Of a DNA stretch of 14,781 bases, positions 1 through 7,406 are shown piece by piece (within the stretch, counting starts at the first letter, position 1; each line of letters begins with the position of its first letter). The notes beneath the pieces are model-generated. The model ran no database searches, was not told where the DNA came from, and was given only the letters and a program-made list of their open reading frames with translations. The DNA comes from Nitrospira sp. ST-bin4 (lineage in GTDB: Bacteria; Nitrospirota; Nitrospiria; Nitrospirales; Nitrospiraceae): NCBI GenBank assembly GCA_002083565.1, contig MSXM01000042.1, positions 1,163 through 15,943 of the forward strand, written 5' to 3'. The position numbers were made by a program, and so were the translations under genes.

Positions 1-693
1 AGTCCGTACAAGATCACGGCTATCGAGCCTGACACGCACGACACCAAGACCTTCCGGTTCGAACTGCCCGCCGACGCGACACTGGACATGCTGCCCGGCG
101 ACTTTCTGTATGTCCATGCGACGATCGACGGCAAATCGGTCAAGCGCGCCTACACACCTTCCTCGCTGCCCGGTGTAACCGGTTCTTTTGACCTCACCGT
201 GAAACGCTATGCAACCGGTGTCGTCTCGAGGTATCTGCACGATCAGCGGATCGGCGATACGGTGCTGATAAGCGGACCGAACCAGGGCGGCCATTGGATG
301 GATGGAATGGCCAAGCGAGTGGGATTCGTGGCGGGAGGCACCGGCATCACCCCGATGATTGCCATCATCCGCTGGATTCTCACCAAGCGAATCGATGCGG
401 AACTCTTTCTGATTTTTGCCAATAAAACCGAAGCGGACATTATTCTGAGAGAGGAATGGAGCCGGGCTGTGCGGGAATACCCGAACTTCCACTGCCATCA
501 TGTGCTCGAACAACCGCCTTCTGGATGGCCGGAAGGGACAGGACGGGTCACGGTCGACATTCTTCGCCGGCATCTTCCGGCTCCCGGTTCCGACACCTGC
601 ATTTTCCTCTGCGGTCCCCCGCAGATGGTCGATGCTCTCGAGACGACGCTCAAAGAACTCGGCTATCCGGAACAGGCCATCATTCTCCCATAA
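1..693 (+). CDS. FNR-type FAD/NAD(P)H oxidoreductase, 5'-truncated
   Basis: The open frame runs from base 1 to a TAA at 691-693, so 230 C-terminal residues are present and the true start lies outside the window. Counting from the first visible residue, RAYTPSS (49-55) is the RxY(T/S)xxS flavin-binding motif, GGTGITPM (112-119) is the nicotinamide-nucleotide phosphate loop, and CGPPQMV (from 204) is the C-terminal NAD(P)-binding signature. Together they define the FAD and NAD domains of the ferredoxin-NADP reductase superfamily, which moves electrons between NAD(P)H and one-electron carriers. The chain ends just after the NAD domain, as in NqrF and monooxygenase reductases, so any [2Fe-2S] domain would have to be N-terminal and out of view. 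The partner is unknown. The membrane desaturase at 6358-7398 needs such a donor, but a link is inference only. The fold is certain; the exact subfamily is not. Confidence 0.85.
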   Translation, partial: SPYKITAIEPDTHDTKTFRFELPADATLDMLPGDFLYVHATIDGKSVKRAYTPSSLPGVTGSFDLTVKRYATGVVSRYLHDQRIGDTVLISGPNQGGHWMDGMAKRVGFVAGGTGITPMIAIIRWILTKRIDAELFLIFANKTEADIILREEWSRAVREYPNFHCHHVLEQPPSGWPEGTGRVTVDILRRHLPAPGSDTCIFLCGPPQMVDALETTLKELGYPEQAIILP

Positions 694-1072
694 AACATCC
701 GCGATCGATCGGTGGTATTGGTGCACTATTCCTCAGTGTATACGGATCCGTACGAGGAGTTTTGCCTCACAACACCGTCGTCTTTTTCTCATTCCACCAT
801 TTCTAATCGCATGAATGCTCGTCTGGTTTCGTTTGGCATGCTCTTCGCTCTCACTGCCTAAACCACTTACGCCTTGATCAGCGTATCTTGACAGAGCCGG
901 CACGAAAGGACTAATCCAGCGCGTATTCCGGTGCTTCTCGACGGAGGACGAGCGCCGCGTGCGCTTGCTCGAACCGAACTCACGACGGGAATGCCTGAAC
1001 GGAGCATGACATCTCTATAGGCGATGCATACATCCGACAGGAATTCTCGCCCGCAGCCCAAGGGAGGTCATC
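694..1072. other. 379-bp gene-free gap before the cyclopropane synthase
   Basis: I see no credible gene here; frames crossing it are short and lack ribosome sites or recognisable protein. It holds a 10-bp palindrome CGATCGATCG at 702-711 just past the reductase stop, and a 12-bp palindrome TACGGATCCGTA at 741-752. A possible promoter lies at 888-915, and the last bases carry the strong ribosome site of the next gene. No terminator-like hairpin with a T-run follows the reductase stop. The length suggests an independently transcribed downstream gene with a leader of roughly 150 nt. Confidence 0.5.
888..915 (+). promoter_or_regulatory. Possible sigma70-type promoter for the cyclopropane synthase gene
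   Basis: A perfect -35 hexamer TTGACA (888-893) is followed after 16 bp by ACTAAT (910-915), which matches four of six positions of the -10 consensus. If used, transcription would start near 922 and leave a leader of about 150 nt before the ATG at 1073. The weak -10 keeps this tentative. Confidence 0.3.
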
Positions 1073-2398
1073 ATGCCAATCGGAGGTCTGTTGTCGCAGG
1101 CTACCAGCAAGGTGATCGGCAAGGCGGTCACCCACCGAATCCAACGGCTCGTTGAAACGATCCGAGCCAGCGGCGGCCAGCCGCTCGATCTGGTCCTCCC
1201 CGATGGCTCCCGCCTGAATTTCGGCCAGCGCCCTCAGGTTGTCATGGCAATACGCGATCCCGATTTGTTGCCCGCCCTGGCGCAGCCGACTCTCGGCTCG
1301 CTGGGCGAAGCCTTCGTCGATGGGCGCATCGATATTGACGGCGATATTATCGCCGTCATCGCAAGCGCCGAACGGCTGGCGGCTGAAGGCGGAGCGCCGG
1401 TCACGGCCCGAATCTCCGCGGTAACGGCGCATCACTCGCCGAAGCAGGATATCGACGACATCAAACATCACTACGACGTCGGCAACGGGTTCTATCGACT
1501 CTGGCTCGACGAACGCATGATTTATTCCTGTGCCTACTTCCAAACCGGCGATGAGACAATCCACACCGCGCAAGTTGCCAAACTCGACCACATCTGCCGC
1601 AAGCTGAGGCTCCAGCCCGGCGAACGGCTGCTCGATGTCGGGTGCGGCTGGGGCGGATTGATCCTGCATGCCGCGCAGCATTACGGCGTGACCGCCGTCG
1701 GCATTACGCTGTCTGATAACCAATGGGCCTACGCCGTCGAGCGGACCGCGGCGGCTGGAATGAACGGACGGGTCGAGGTGCTGAAGCTCGACTACCGGGA
1801 CGCGCCGACGCAGTTCGGCGAGGCGTCGTTCGACAAGATTTCAAGCATCGGCATGTTCGAGCACGTCGGGCAGAAGAATCTCCCCGTCTACCTCGGTGTC
1901 GTCCGCCGATTGTTGCGTGACCGCGGACTCTTCCTGAACCATGGCATCACCTCGCCCGATGCCGACAGCCGGACCGTCGGGTCCGGTGTGAGCGAGTTCA
2001 TGGATAAATACGTCTTCCCTCACACGGAGCTGCCGCATCTGCACCTGATCATACGCGGGATGGCCGCGCAGAATTTCGAGGTCTATGACGTCGAAAGCCT
2101 ACGGCCGCACTATGCACGGACGCTTGCCCACTGGTCGCGCCGTCTGGAAGCGCAGCTCGACTCCGCGAGCAGCCTGGTCGGAGAACGCACATTGCGGGTC
2201 TGGCGCGCCTATCTGGCCGGCTCTTCGCTGGGATTCGAGCAGGGTTGGTTGAACGTCTATCAGATCTTAGCCAGCCGGCAGGAGGCCGCCGGCCCGACGG
2301 AGTTGCCGTTGACACGCGCGTGGATGTATCCCGCTATGGAACATCCACGCACATCCGGCCTTTCCTCGATGCCGGCCCGAACTGCGCACTTGCACTGA
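1073..2398 (+). CDS. cfa: Cyclopropane-fatty-acyl-phospholipid synthase
   Basis: The enzyme uses S-adenosylmethionine to add a methylene bridge across cis double bonds of fatty acids in membrane phospholipids, working at the inner face of the membrane. The 441-residue protein has a family-specific N-terminal region to about residue 125, then HYDVGNGFY (133-141) and YSCAYF (151-156). The SAM-binding loop is LDVGCGWGG (187-195), followed by MFEHVG (261-266). C153, E263, H290 and Y347 or a nearby tyrosine probably match the bicarbonate-binding cage of the E. coli enzyme; this is by-eye alignment. The position of E. coli Cys354 appears to be Ser384. Length is slightly above the E. coli protein (382 residues), mostly at the N-terminus. 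The start is supported by an AGGGAGG ribosome site directly upstream. It is convergent with hemG; its likely substrates are products of an unsaturated fatty acid route such as the desaturase at 6358-7398. Confidence 0.93.
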   Translation: MPIGGLLSQATSKVIGKAVTHRIQRLVETIRASGGQPLDLVLPDGSRLNFGQRPQVVMAIRDPDLLPALAQPTLGSLGEAFVDGRIDIDGDIIAVIASAERLAAEGGAPVTARISAVTAHHSPKQDIDDIKHHYDVGNGFYRLWLDERMIYSCAYFQTGDETIHTAQVAKLDHICRKLRLQPGERLLDVGCGWGGLILHAAQHYGVTAVGITLSDNQWAYAVERTAAAGMNGRVEVLKLDYRDAPTQFGEASFDKISSIGMFEHVGQKNLPVYLGVVRRLLRDRGLFLNHGITSPDADSRTVGSGVSEFMDKYVFPHTELPHLHLIIRGMAAQNFEVYDVESLRPHYARTLAHWSRRLEAQLDSASSLVGERTLRVWRAYLAGSSLGFEQGWLNVYQILASRQEAAGPTELPLTRAWMYPAMEHPRTSGLSSMPARTAHLH

Positions 2399-2421
2399 CG
2401 GGTGTCGAAGAGGCGTCATCG

Positions 2422-2437
2422 CACGGCTGAGTCCGTG
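2422..2437. terminator. Weak hairpin between convergent cfa and hemG
   Basis: In the 74-bp space between the two convergent stop codons, CACGG (2422-2426) and CCGTG (2433-2437) can pair around a 6-nt loop. There is no T-run on either side, so this is at best a weak or Rho-assisted end site. It is the only paired structure I could find in the gap itself. Confidence 0.25.
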
Positions 2438-2472
2438 GCGCCGGCGATCGTTGAGATGCCGATCCGAGACGT

Positions 2473-3924
2473 TCAATGGGCTGGTTGGCCCGTGAGATAG
2501 CCCATGACTTTTCCGGCAGCAACCGCACCGTCGCGAATACAATCAGGAATACCCACGCCTCGATAGCCCGCGCCGGTCAGGACCAAGCCGGGATATCGAC
2601 TGAGGGCCGCGTCGATTTGTACCAGACGGCTTAGATGCCCTAGCGTGTATTGCGGCATCGCCTTCCACCAGCGATTCACTTCGACATAACTCGGTTCCGC
2701 CGTGATTCTACACAGCGTTGAGAGTTCCGCACGGACTCGAGCAATCAACTCATCGTCGTCCGACTGAAGAATGGCTTCCCTCCCCACCCCGCCGACATAA
2801 CAGCGAACCAACAGGCGATCCGACGGAGCGCGATGCGGCCATTTGAGGGAGGTCCAGGTAGCGGCAATCAAATCGCGCCCCTCTTTTCGAGGAACGATAA
2901 ACCCAAATCCCTCGACAGCGCCCGCCACCTGGTTGGCCGGATAGGCCATCGCAATCGTGGCCGTCGAGGCATAGGGAATGGTCTCCAGCAACCCGCCGGC
3001 AATCGGCGTCAACGGGCGTAACAGTTCCGCCGACACATAGGCGGGCGTCGCCAGCACCAGGCTTTCTGCAGAGAGCGCCGATCCGTCCTGTAGAATCAGG
3101 TCGTACATCCAGCGACCCGGTTGGTGTGACCGTACTCGCATGGCATCGACCCGCCCCCCCAGCCGAAGCTCTGTGCCCTGCTGAGCCAATCGCGCCGTCA
3201 ACGCCTCCACCAGGTCACTCAGCCCGTTTTTCAGGCTGACGAACATGGTGCGTGACGACCCGCTCGGCGGCATGGATGCCGCTTGCTTTTTGACAGCCAT
3301 CATCCCACGGATGATACTGCCATACTCTTGTTCGAGCTCAACAAATCTGGGGAACGTGGCTTTCACACTCATCTGCTCGGCATCGCCGGCGTAGATCCCC
3401 GCCATGAGAGGCTCCAGCACGCGTTCGAACACTTGCGCGCCGAACCGCCTCCTAAAAAAAGAGGCCAACGACTCATCGCCCTCTGAGGAACCCCGCGGTA
3501 GAAGGACATCGCAGCCCATACGCGCCAGGCCTGTCCAACTCAGCAGCCCGCTGCGGAGAAACGGCCCCAATTCCTTCGGCACAAATGAAACTAATCCTTC
3601 AGGTAGTTCGTGAAGCTGCCCGCCACGCAATACAAATGCCTTTTTGCCCGTGACATTGGTATTGATCAGCTGCTCGCTCAGCCCCAGCTTCGCACAAAGC
3701 GCAAGACCGGCTGGTTTCTGGGAGAGGAAGGAATCGGGCCCGGCCTCGGTGACCAGATCGCCGACCCGGTGGGTCACGATCTTCCCGCCCCATGTCGTTC
3801 CGGATTCGAGGACGGTGCAGCGGATGGGCAGGCCGCTTGCCGCCGCCTGCTCCTGCAAGGCAAACGCGGTGGCAAGGCCGGAAATCCCGCCGCCGACGAT
3901 GACCACTGTACGAGGTTGACTCAC
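2473..3924 (-). CDS. hemG: Protoporphyrinogen/coproporphyrinogen oxidase (HemY/HemG-type flavoprotein)
   Basis: This FAD enzyme removes six electrons from a porphyrinogen to give the aromatic porphyrin, the step before or near iron insertion in heme synthesis. The 483-residue protein has the N-terminal dinucleotide-binding motif GGGISG (11-16), an acidic residue ending the second strand (E40), and GGK (47-49) with GPDSF (62-66). The C-terminal FAD motif GAGYRGVGIPDCI (451-463) is also typical. The length fits the oxygen-dependent family that includes Bacillus HemY (CgoX) and eukaryotic PPOX; it is unrelated to the small flavodoxin-like HemG of E. coli, although databases often use hemG for both. 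The start is GTG at 3924-3922, overlapping the hemH TGA by four bases, so translation is probably coupled. Whether its substrate is protoporphyrinogen IX or coproporphyrinogen III cannot be read from this window. Confidence 0.93.
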   Translation of the reverse strand: MSQPRTVVIVGGGISGLATAFALQEQAAASGLPIRCTVLESGTTWGGKIVTHRVGDLVTEAGPDSFLSQKPAGLALCAKLGLSEQLINTNVTGKKAFVLRGGQLHELPEGLVSFVPKELGPFLRSGLLSWTGLARMGCDVLLPRGSSEGDESLASFFRRRFGAQVFERVLEPLMAGIYAGDAEQMSVKATFPRFVELEQEYGSIIRGMMAVKKQAASMPPSGSSRTMFVSLKNGLSDLVEALTARLAQQGTELRLGGRVDAMRVRSHQPGRWMYDLILQDGSALSAESLVLATPAYVSAELLRPLTPIAGGLLETIPYASTATIAMAYPANQVAGAVEGFGFIVPRKEGRDLIAATWTSLKWPHRAPSDRLLVRCYVGGVGREAILQSDDDELIARVRAELSTLCRITAEPSYVEVNRWWKAMPQYTLGHLSRLVQIDAALSRYPGLVLTGAGYRGVGIPDCIRDGAVAAGKVMGYLTGQPAH

Positions 3925-4871
3925 GACTGGAGACAGAGGGATGATTCGTGCGCAGCCACGATATCCAGCAGAGTTTCGACCAAGGCCGGCTGGTCGTTCA
4001 GCATGGCCATCCGTTCAAGCTGCATCCCTTGCGCGGCAGCCCGCTGCTTTAATTCGATATCGATATCGAAGAGTGTTTCCACATGGTCGCAGATAAATCC
4101 GATCGGCGCGACAAGCACATGCCGGTGCCCTTCCAGACCCAACGCGTCCAGCTTTGACTCCACAGTCGGGCCAAGCCACGGCTCGCTCGACCGCCCTTGG
4201 CTCTGATACGCAAACGTCGTCGGCTGCTGTCCCAATAACGCCCTCACGGCTTCAACGGTGCCTTTCACTTCTTCGGGATAGGGATCTTTCATCGCCACAA
4301 TTCGTTCCGGCAAACTGTGCGCCGTAAACAACACCGGCACAGAGGCCCGCACGTCGGCCGGAAATTTCAAGAGCGCCTGCTTGATGCGCTCGACGATCGC
4401 CGCAATCAGTCCGGGATGGGTATGCCAGCTGCCGACATAACTGACCGGGACCGCGCTCTGAAAAGCCGCGCGCGCTTCTTCGACTTTTTTCCGGTAGGCG
4501 CCGGTGCTCAGTGAAGACTGCTGCGGCGCCATGCACATACCGATCACATGGTCCGGGTCTGCCTTCAGCAACTCGGCATAGGTCTCCTTGATAAACGGAT
4601 GCCAATGCCGCAACCCGACATAGACACGGTATCGATCGGCCCCGGACTCGTTCAGCCGACGTTCCAGCGTCCTGGCCATGCTCTGAGTGATGCCGACAGC
4701 GGGCGACTTCCCGCCGGTCGCACGGTACCGCTCCCGAATCTCCGCCACGAGTTCAGGCGGCGTCGGCCGGCCTCCGCGCACATCAAGCAGAAAAGGCTCG
4801 ACGTTCTCCAAACAATCCGGGCCACCCATGGCCATCAGCAGAATTGCGGTGGGACGTTGGGGAGCAGACAT
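3921..4871 (-). CDS. hemH: Ferrochelatase
   Basis: It inserts ferrous iron into a porphyrin ring, completing heme or making coproheme, in the cytosol or at the inner membrane. The 316-residue protein matches the class of short bacterial chelatases without the C-terminal iron-sulfur extension. Visible family marks are GGP (16-18) with EPFLLDV (25-31), then VGLRHWHPFI (85-94), and LFTAHSLPERI (181-191) with the metal-site histidine H185. The second signature GFICDHVETLFDID (258-271) holds the conserved glutamate E265. The ATG at 4871 gives a normal N-terminus. It is the middle gene of hemE-hemH-hemG: 110 bp follow hemE, a space filled by an inverted heptad-repeat element, and its stop codon overlaps the hemG start. 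Choice of protoporphyrin or coproporphyrin III as substrate is open. Confidence 0.95.
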   Translation of the reverse strand: MSAPQRPTAILLMAMGGPDCLENVEPFLLDVRGGRPTPPELVAEIRERYRATGGKSPAVGITQSMARTLERRLNESGADRYRVYVGLRHWHPFIKETYAELLKADPDHVIGMCMAPQQSSLSTGAYRKKVEEARAAFQSAVPVSYVGSWHTHPGLIAAIVERIKQALLKFPADVRASVPVLFTAHSLPERIVAMKDPYPEEVKGTVEAVRALLGQQPTTFAYQSQGRSSEPWLGPTVESKLDALGLEGHRHVLVAPIGFICDHVETLFDIDIELKQRAAAQGMQLERMAMLNDQPALVETLLDIVAAHESSLCLQS

Positions 4872-4883
4872 GAATTCACCAGA

Positions 4884-4967
4884 GCTGATGGCTGATAGCT
4901 AATGGCAGGACACAAAATTTCATCCGACGTCTTCCCGATCCCAACTATCAGCCATCCGCTATCGGCT
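4884..4967. repeat. Inverted heptad-repeat element A, hemE-hemH spacer
   Basis: On the + strand GCTRATR occurs three times in tandem at 4884-4904, each unit exactly 7 bp. On the - strand the units from 4967 to 4947 follow RGCNGAT three times in the same 7-bp step. Between the arrays a perfect 12-bp inverted repeat, GATGGCTGATAG (4887-4898) against CTATCAGCCATC (4945-4956), spans a 46-nt centre. In the hem mRNA this could form a long-looped stem between hemE and hemH. The period of 7 excludes a coding origin. Confidence 0.65.
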
Positions 4968-4981
4968 ATACGCTCTTGACC

Positions 4982-6019
4982 CTATCGCTGGCTGAGCTTA
5001 TGCACCATATCGATCGTCGCGGCAACGTGATCGACCGGCGTTGTCGGCAGGATTCCGTGTCCAAGATTGAAGATATGACCCGCGCGCCCGCCGGCGCGCC
5101 GTAAAATATCCTCGACCCGGCGTTCGATTTCGTGAAGCGGAGCAAATAACACGAGGGGGTCCAGGTTCCCCTGCACAGCGCGATCGTGTCCGACCATCGC
5201 CCAGGCTTCATCAAGATGAACCCGCCAGTCGATCCCGATCACGTCGCCGCCTGCTTCTCGCATCTGTCCGAGAATGGCCGTCGTGCCGGTGCCGAAATGA
5301 ATCAGCGGCACACCGTCATGCTTGAGTGCGTCAAAAATCTGCTGCACATGCGGCTTTACATATTCCGCGTAGTCGCCTGCCGAGAGACAGCCGACCCAGC
5401 TGTCAAAGAGTTGAATTGCCTGCGCCCCTGCCTTGATTTGCCGCTTGAGATAGCTGGTGATAACCCGTGCGAACTTGTCCATCAGCGCATGCCACGCAGT
5501 CGGATCTCCATACATCATCTGTTTCGTGTGCAAGTAATTGCGCGACCCGCCGCCCTCGATCGCATAGCTGGCCAGCGTGAACGGCGCGCCGGCAAACCCG
5601 ATCAAGGGAACGCGCCCATTGAGCGCGCGCCGGGCCTGTCTGATCGCTTCGGCAACATATTCCAACTCATCGCCATCCACCACCTTGAGCCGGTCCACCG
5701 CCGCACGATCGCGGACCGGATTATGAATCACCGGACCTTCACCCTGAGCAAATTCCAGACTGATCCCCATGGGCTCCAACGGGAGGAGAATGTCGGCAAA
5801 AATGATGGCGGCATCCAGCGGAAACCGGTCGATCGGCTGGAGCGTGACCTGGGCCGCCAACTCGGGCGTCTTGCACATTTCAAGAATCGCGTGCTTGGCG
5901 CGCAACGTCCGATATTCGGCCATATAGCGCCCGGCTTGGCGCATGAACCACACCGGTGTACAGTCAACCGGCTCACGCCGGCAGGCTCTGAGGAAACGAT
6001 CATTCATCATGAACGGCAT
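4982..6019 (-). CDS. hemE: Uroporphyrinogen decarboxylase
   Basis: It removes four carboxyl groups from uroporphyrinogen III to give coproporphyrinogen III in the cytosol. The 345-residue product carries the family signature PVWFMRQAGRY (22-32), with arginines R27 and R31 that contact the substrate. The catalytic aspartate is D76 in FADILLP, the second signature is GFAGAPFTLASYAIEGG (141-157) with Y152, and the C-terminal GHG contains H321. Three in-frame ATGs lie close together at 6019, 6010 and 6007. Most homologues begin at the equivalent of MNDRFL, which is the ATG at 6007. None has a clear ribosome site. A promoter-like pair at 6019-6047 would even make the two inner ATGs the only ones on the transcript. 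It is first gene of the hemE-hemH-hemG cluster, divergent from the desaturase gene. Confidence 0.96.
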   Translation of the reverse strand: MPFMMNDRFLRACRREPVDCTPVWFMRQAGRYMAEYRTLRAKHAILEMCKTPELAAQVTLQPIDRFPLDAAIIFADILLPLEPMGISLEFAQGEGPVIHNPVRDRAAVDRLKVVDGDELEYVAEAIRQARRALNGRVPLIGFAGAPFTLASYAIEGGGSRNYLHTKQMMYGDPTAWHALMDKFARVITSYLKRQIKAGAQAIQLFDSWVGCLSAGDYAEYVKPHVQQIFDALKHDGVPLIHFGTGTTAILGQMREAGGDVIGIDWRVHLDEAWAMVGHDRAVQGNLDPLVLFAPLHEIERRVEDILRRAGGRAGHIFNLGHGILPTTPVDHVAATIDMVHKLSQR

Positions 6020-6047
6020 TCTAGAGACGCGCGGGCAAGACTGTCAA
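6019..6047 (-). promoter_or_regulatory. Candidate hemE promoter giving a leaderless or near-leaderless message
   Basis: On the - strand a perfect -35 TTGACA (6047-6042) is followed after 17 bp by CTAGAA (6024-6019), which resembles -10 at three of six positions. The start point would be near 6012, downstream of the outer ATG (6019) and only a few bases from the ATGs at 6010 and 6007. The absence of a ribosome site before any of the three ATGs fits this reading. Confidence 0.35.
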
Positions 6048-6357
6048 ATTTCGAGTGGCCGACCGTTTTGGCGAATGGCAAACTCCGACAAATGATAGAC
6101 AGCCCTGCCTATTCCGGTAGAATGATGCTGGGCTCCGGATCATGCAGGAGAAGCCGGTTTCACTTTCTTTCGCGTTATGTGTATAATGAGCACCTATCAT
6201 ATAGCCGGACCATGCATCCTATACCGGTGCAGTGAGTCCTCCTCTGCGGCCTTCCTTCTTCTTCACCAAACAAGCGCCGCGAGACTATTCATCGAGACAC
6301 CGGCGCGTTATTCCCTTGTGCACTGGATCGCCGATCTCAGACCCTGGAGGTAATCGA
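6020..6357. other. 338-bp divergent regulatory gap between hemE and the desaturase gene
   Basis: No gene is visible. Both outward promoters lie here: the hemE candidate at 6019-6047 on the left and the better desaturase promoter at 6159-6187. About 110 bp separate the two -35 boxes, enough room for a shared regulator, but I see no convincing operator palindrome. The desaturase leader would be about 164 nt long. An open frame runs through the leader into the desaturase frame from 6232, but it lacks a ribosome site and family similarity. Confidence 0.5.
6159..6187 (+). promoter_or_regulatory. Sigma70-type promoter of the desaturase gene
   Basis: TTCACT (6159-6164, four of six consensus positions) is followed after exactly 17 bp by a perfect TATAAT (6182-6187). 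It is the best promoter-like sequence in the window. The start point would be near 6194, giving a leader of roughly 164 nt ahead of the ATG at 6358. Confidence 0.6.
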
Positions 6358-7398
6358 ATGTCAGTCATGCAGTCTATGCCCCCGTCGACCCCCGGCCAAG
6401 ACCGTTTCTACGCGCTCCTCCGCTGGTTCGATGCGTGGGCGGGTCTCGAGAATATGAAATTGGACGGCCCACCCAAGGTAGATTGGGTCCGCAGCATTCC
6501 CTTCATCGCGGTCCATCTCATGTGCTTTGGAGTCTTCTGGGTTGGATGGAGCTGGACCGCTGTTGCCGTGGCCGTTGCGTTTTATTTCGCCCGGATGTTC
6601 GTCATCACCGGTTGGTACCACCGGTATTTTTCACACCGCACATTCAAGACCTCCCGTACCGTCCAGTTCGCCTTTGCAATCTTCGGCGGCATGTGCGCGC
6701 AACGCGGCCCCATCTGGTGGGCCAGCCATCATCGCCATCACCATATCGCCTCCGATACGCCGGACGACGTGCACTCCCCGCGCCAGGGAGGATTTCTCTG
6801 GTCGCACATGGGCTGGATTATGTCGCAAACGCACTATGCGCCGCGGTTCAAGGGCATCACCGATTTCTTAAAGTTTCCGGAGCTGCGGTTTCTCGATCGT
6901 TTTGACGTCCTCATCCCGATCATCACCGGATTCGCCATGTTCGGGTTAGGCATGTTGCTGGAAGCCAAGGCTCCCGACCTCGGCACCAACGGACCCCAGA
7001 TGCTGATTTGGGGGTTCTTTATCTCGACCGTCGCGCTCGCGCACGGCACGTTCACGATCAATTCGCTGTCGCATGTGTATGGATCGCAGCGCTATGAAAC
7101 CGGCGACGACAGCCGCAACAATTTCTTCCTTGCCCTTATCACCATGGGCGAAGGCTGGCACAACAATCACCACTACTACCCCGCCTCTACCAGACAGGGA
7201 TTCTATTGGTGGGAAATCGACATGACCTACTATGGCCTGAAGCTGCTGGAGCGGCTGGGACTCATCTGGGATATTCGGGATGTGCCTGAGTATGTGCGGG
7301 ACGGCAAGAGCAAGCAAGACACGGATCTCGGCGCTCTTAAGCGGCCGCTTGAGATCAAAATTCCGGTTCCGGCCCAGACTGAGGAAATCCCGGCCTAA
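6358..7398 (+). CDS. Membrane fatty acid desaturase (acyl-CoA/acyl-lipid delta-9 type)
   Basis: An integral-membrane di-iron enzyme that uses oxygen and a reduced electron carrier to put a cis double bond into a fatty acyl chain. All three histidine boxes are intact: HRYFSH (88-93), HHRHH (124-128, with H125, H128 and H129 as the HxxHH triad) and HNNHH (268-272). A further conserved histidine, H239, lies in NSLSH. Hydrophobic segments lie near residues 47-84 and 183-235, as in stearoyl-CoA desaturases. The 346-residue length is typical of bacterial enzymes lacking a cytochrome b5 domain, so an external donor is needed. The ATG at 6358 is chosen because TGGAGGT sits just upstream; the frame is open back to 6232 but that part has no support. 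It is monocistronic by layout and convergent with the gene at 7407, only 8 bp away. Confidence 0.93.
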   Translation: MSVMQSMPPSTPGQDRFYALLRWFDAWAGLENMKLDGPPKVDWVRSIPFIAVHLMCFGVFWVGWSWTAVAVAVAFYFARMFVITGWYHRYFSHRTFKTSRTVQFAFAIFGGMCAQRGPIWWASHHRHHHIASDTPDDVHSPRQGGFLWSHMGWIMSQTHYAPRFKGITDFLKFPELRFLDRFDVLIPIITGFAMFGLGMLLEAKAPDLGTNGPQMLIWGFFISTVALAHGTFTINSLSHVYGSQRYETGDDSRNNFFLALITMGEGWHNNHHYYPASTRQGFYWWEIDMTYYGLKLLERLGLIWDIRDVPEYVRDGKSKQDTDLGALKRPLEIKIPVPAQTEEIPA

Positions 7399-7406
7399 AC
7401 ACTCAG

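Noticed and set aside
811..861. 16-residue frame (MNARLVSFGMLFALTA) resembling the start of a signal peptide
   Set aside because: No ribosome site and no continuation in another frame that looks like protein; may be chance or a dead remnant.
980..1723. 247-codon open frame antisense to the cyclopropane synthase
   Set aside because: It lies opposite well-conserved methyltransferase codons, has no ribosome site and no family resemblance; a shadow of high-GC coding.
5186..6235. 349-codon open frame antisense to hemE
   Set aside because: Fully explained by the opposite strand of hemE, whose catalytic residues are intact.
6232..6357. N-terminal extension of the desaturase
   Set aside because: The added 42 residues are not desaturase-like; the ATG at 6358 has a strong ribosome site and the promoter leaves this as leader.
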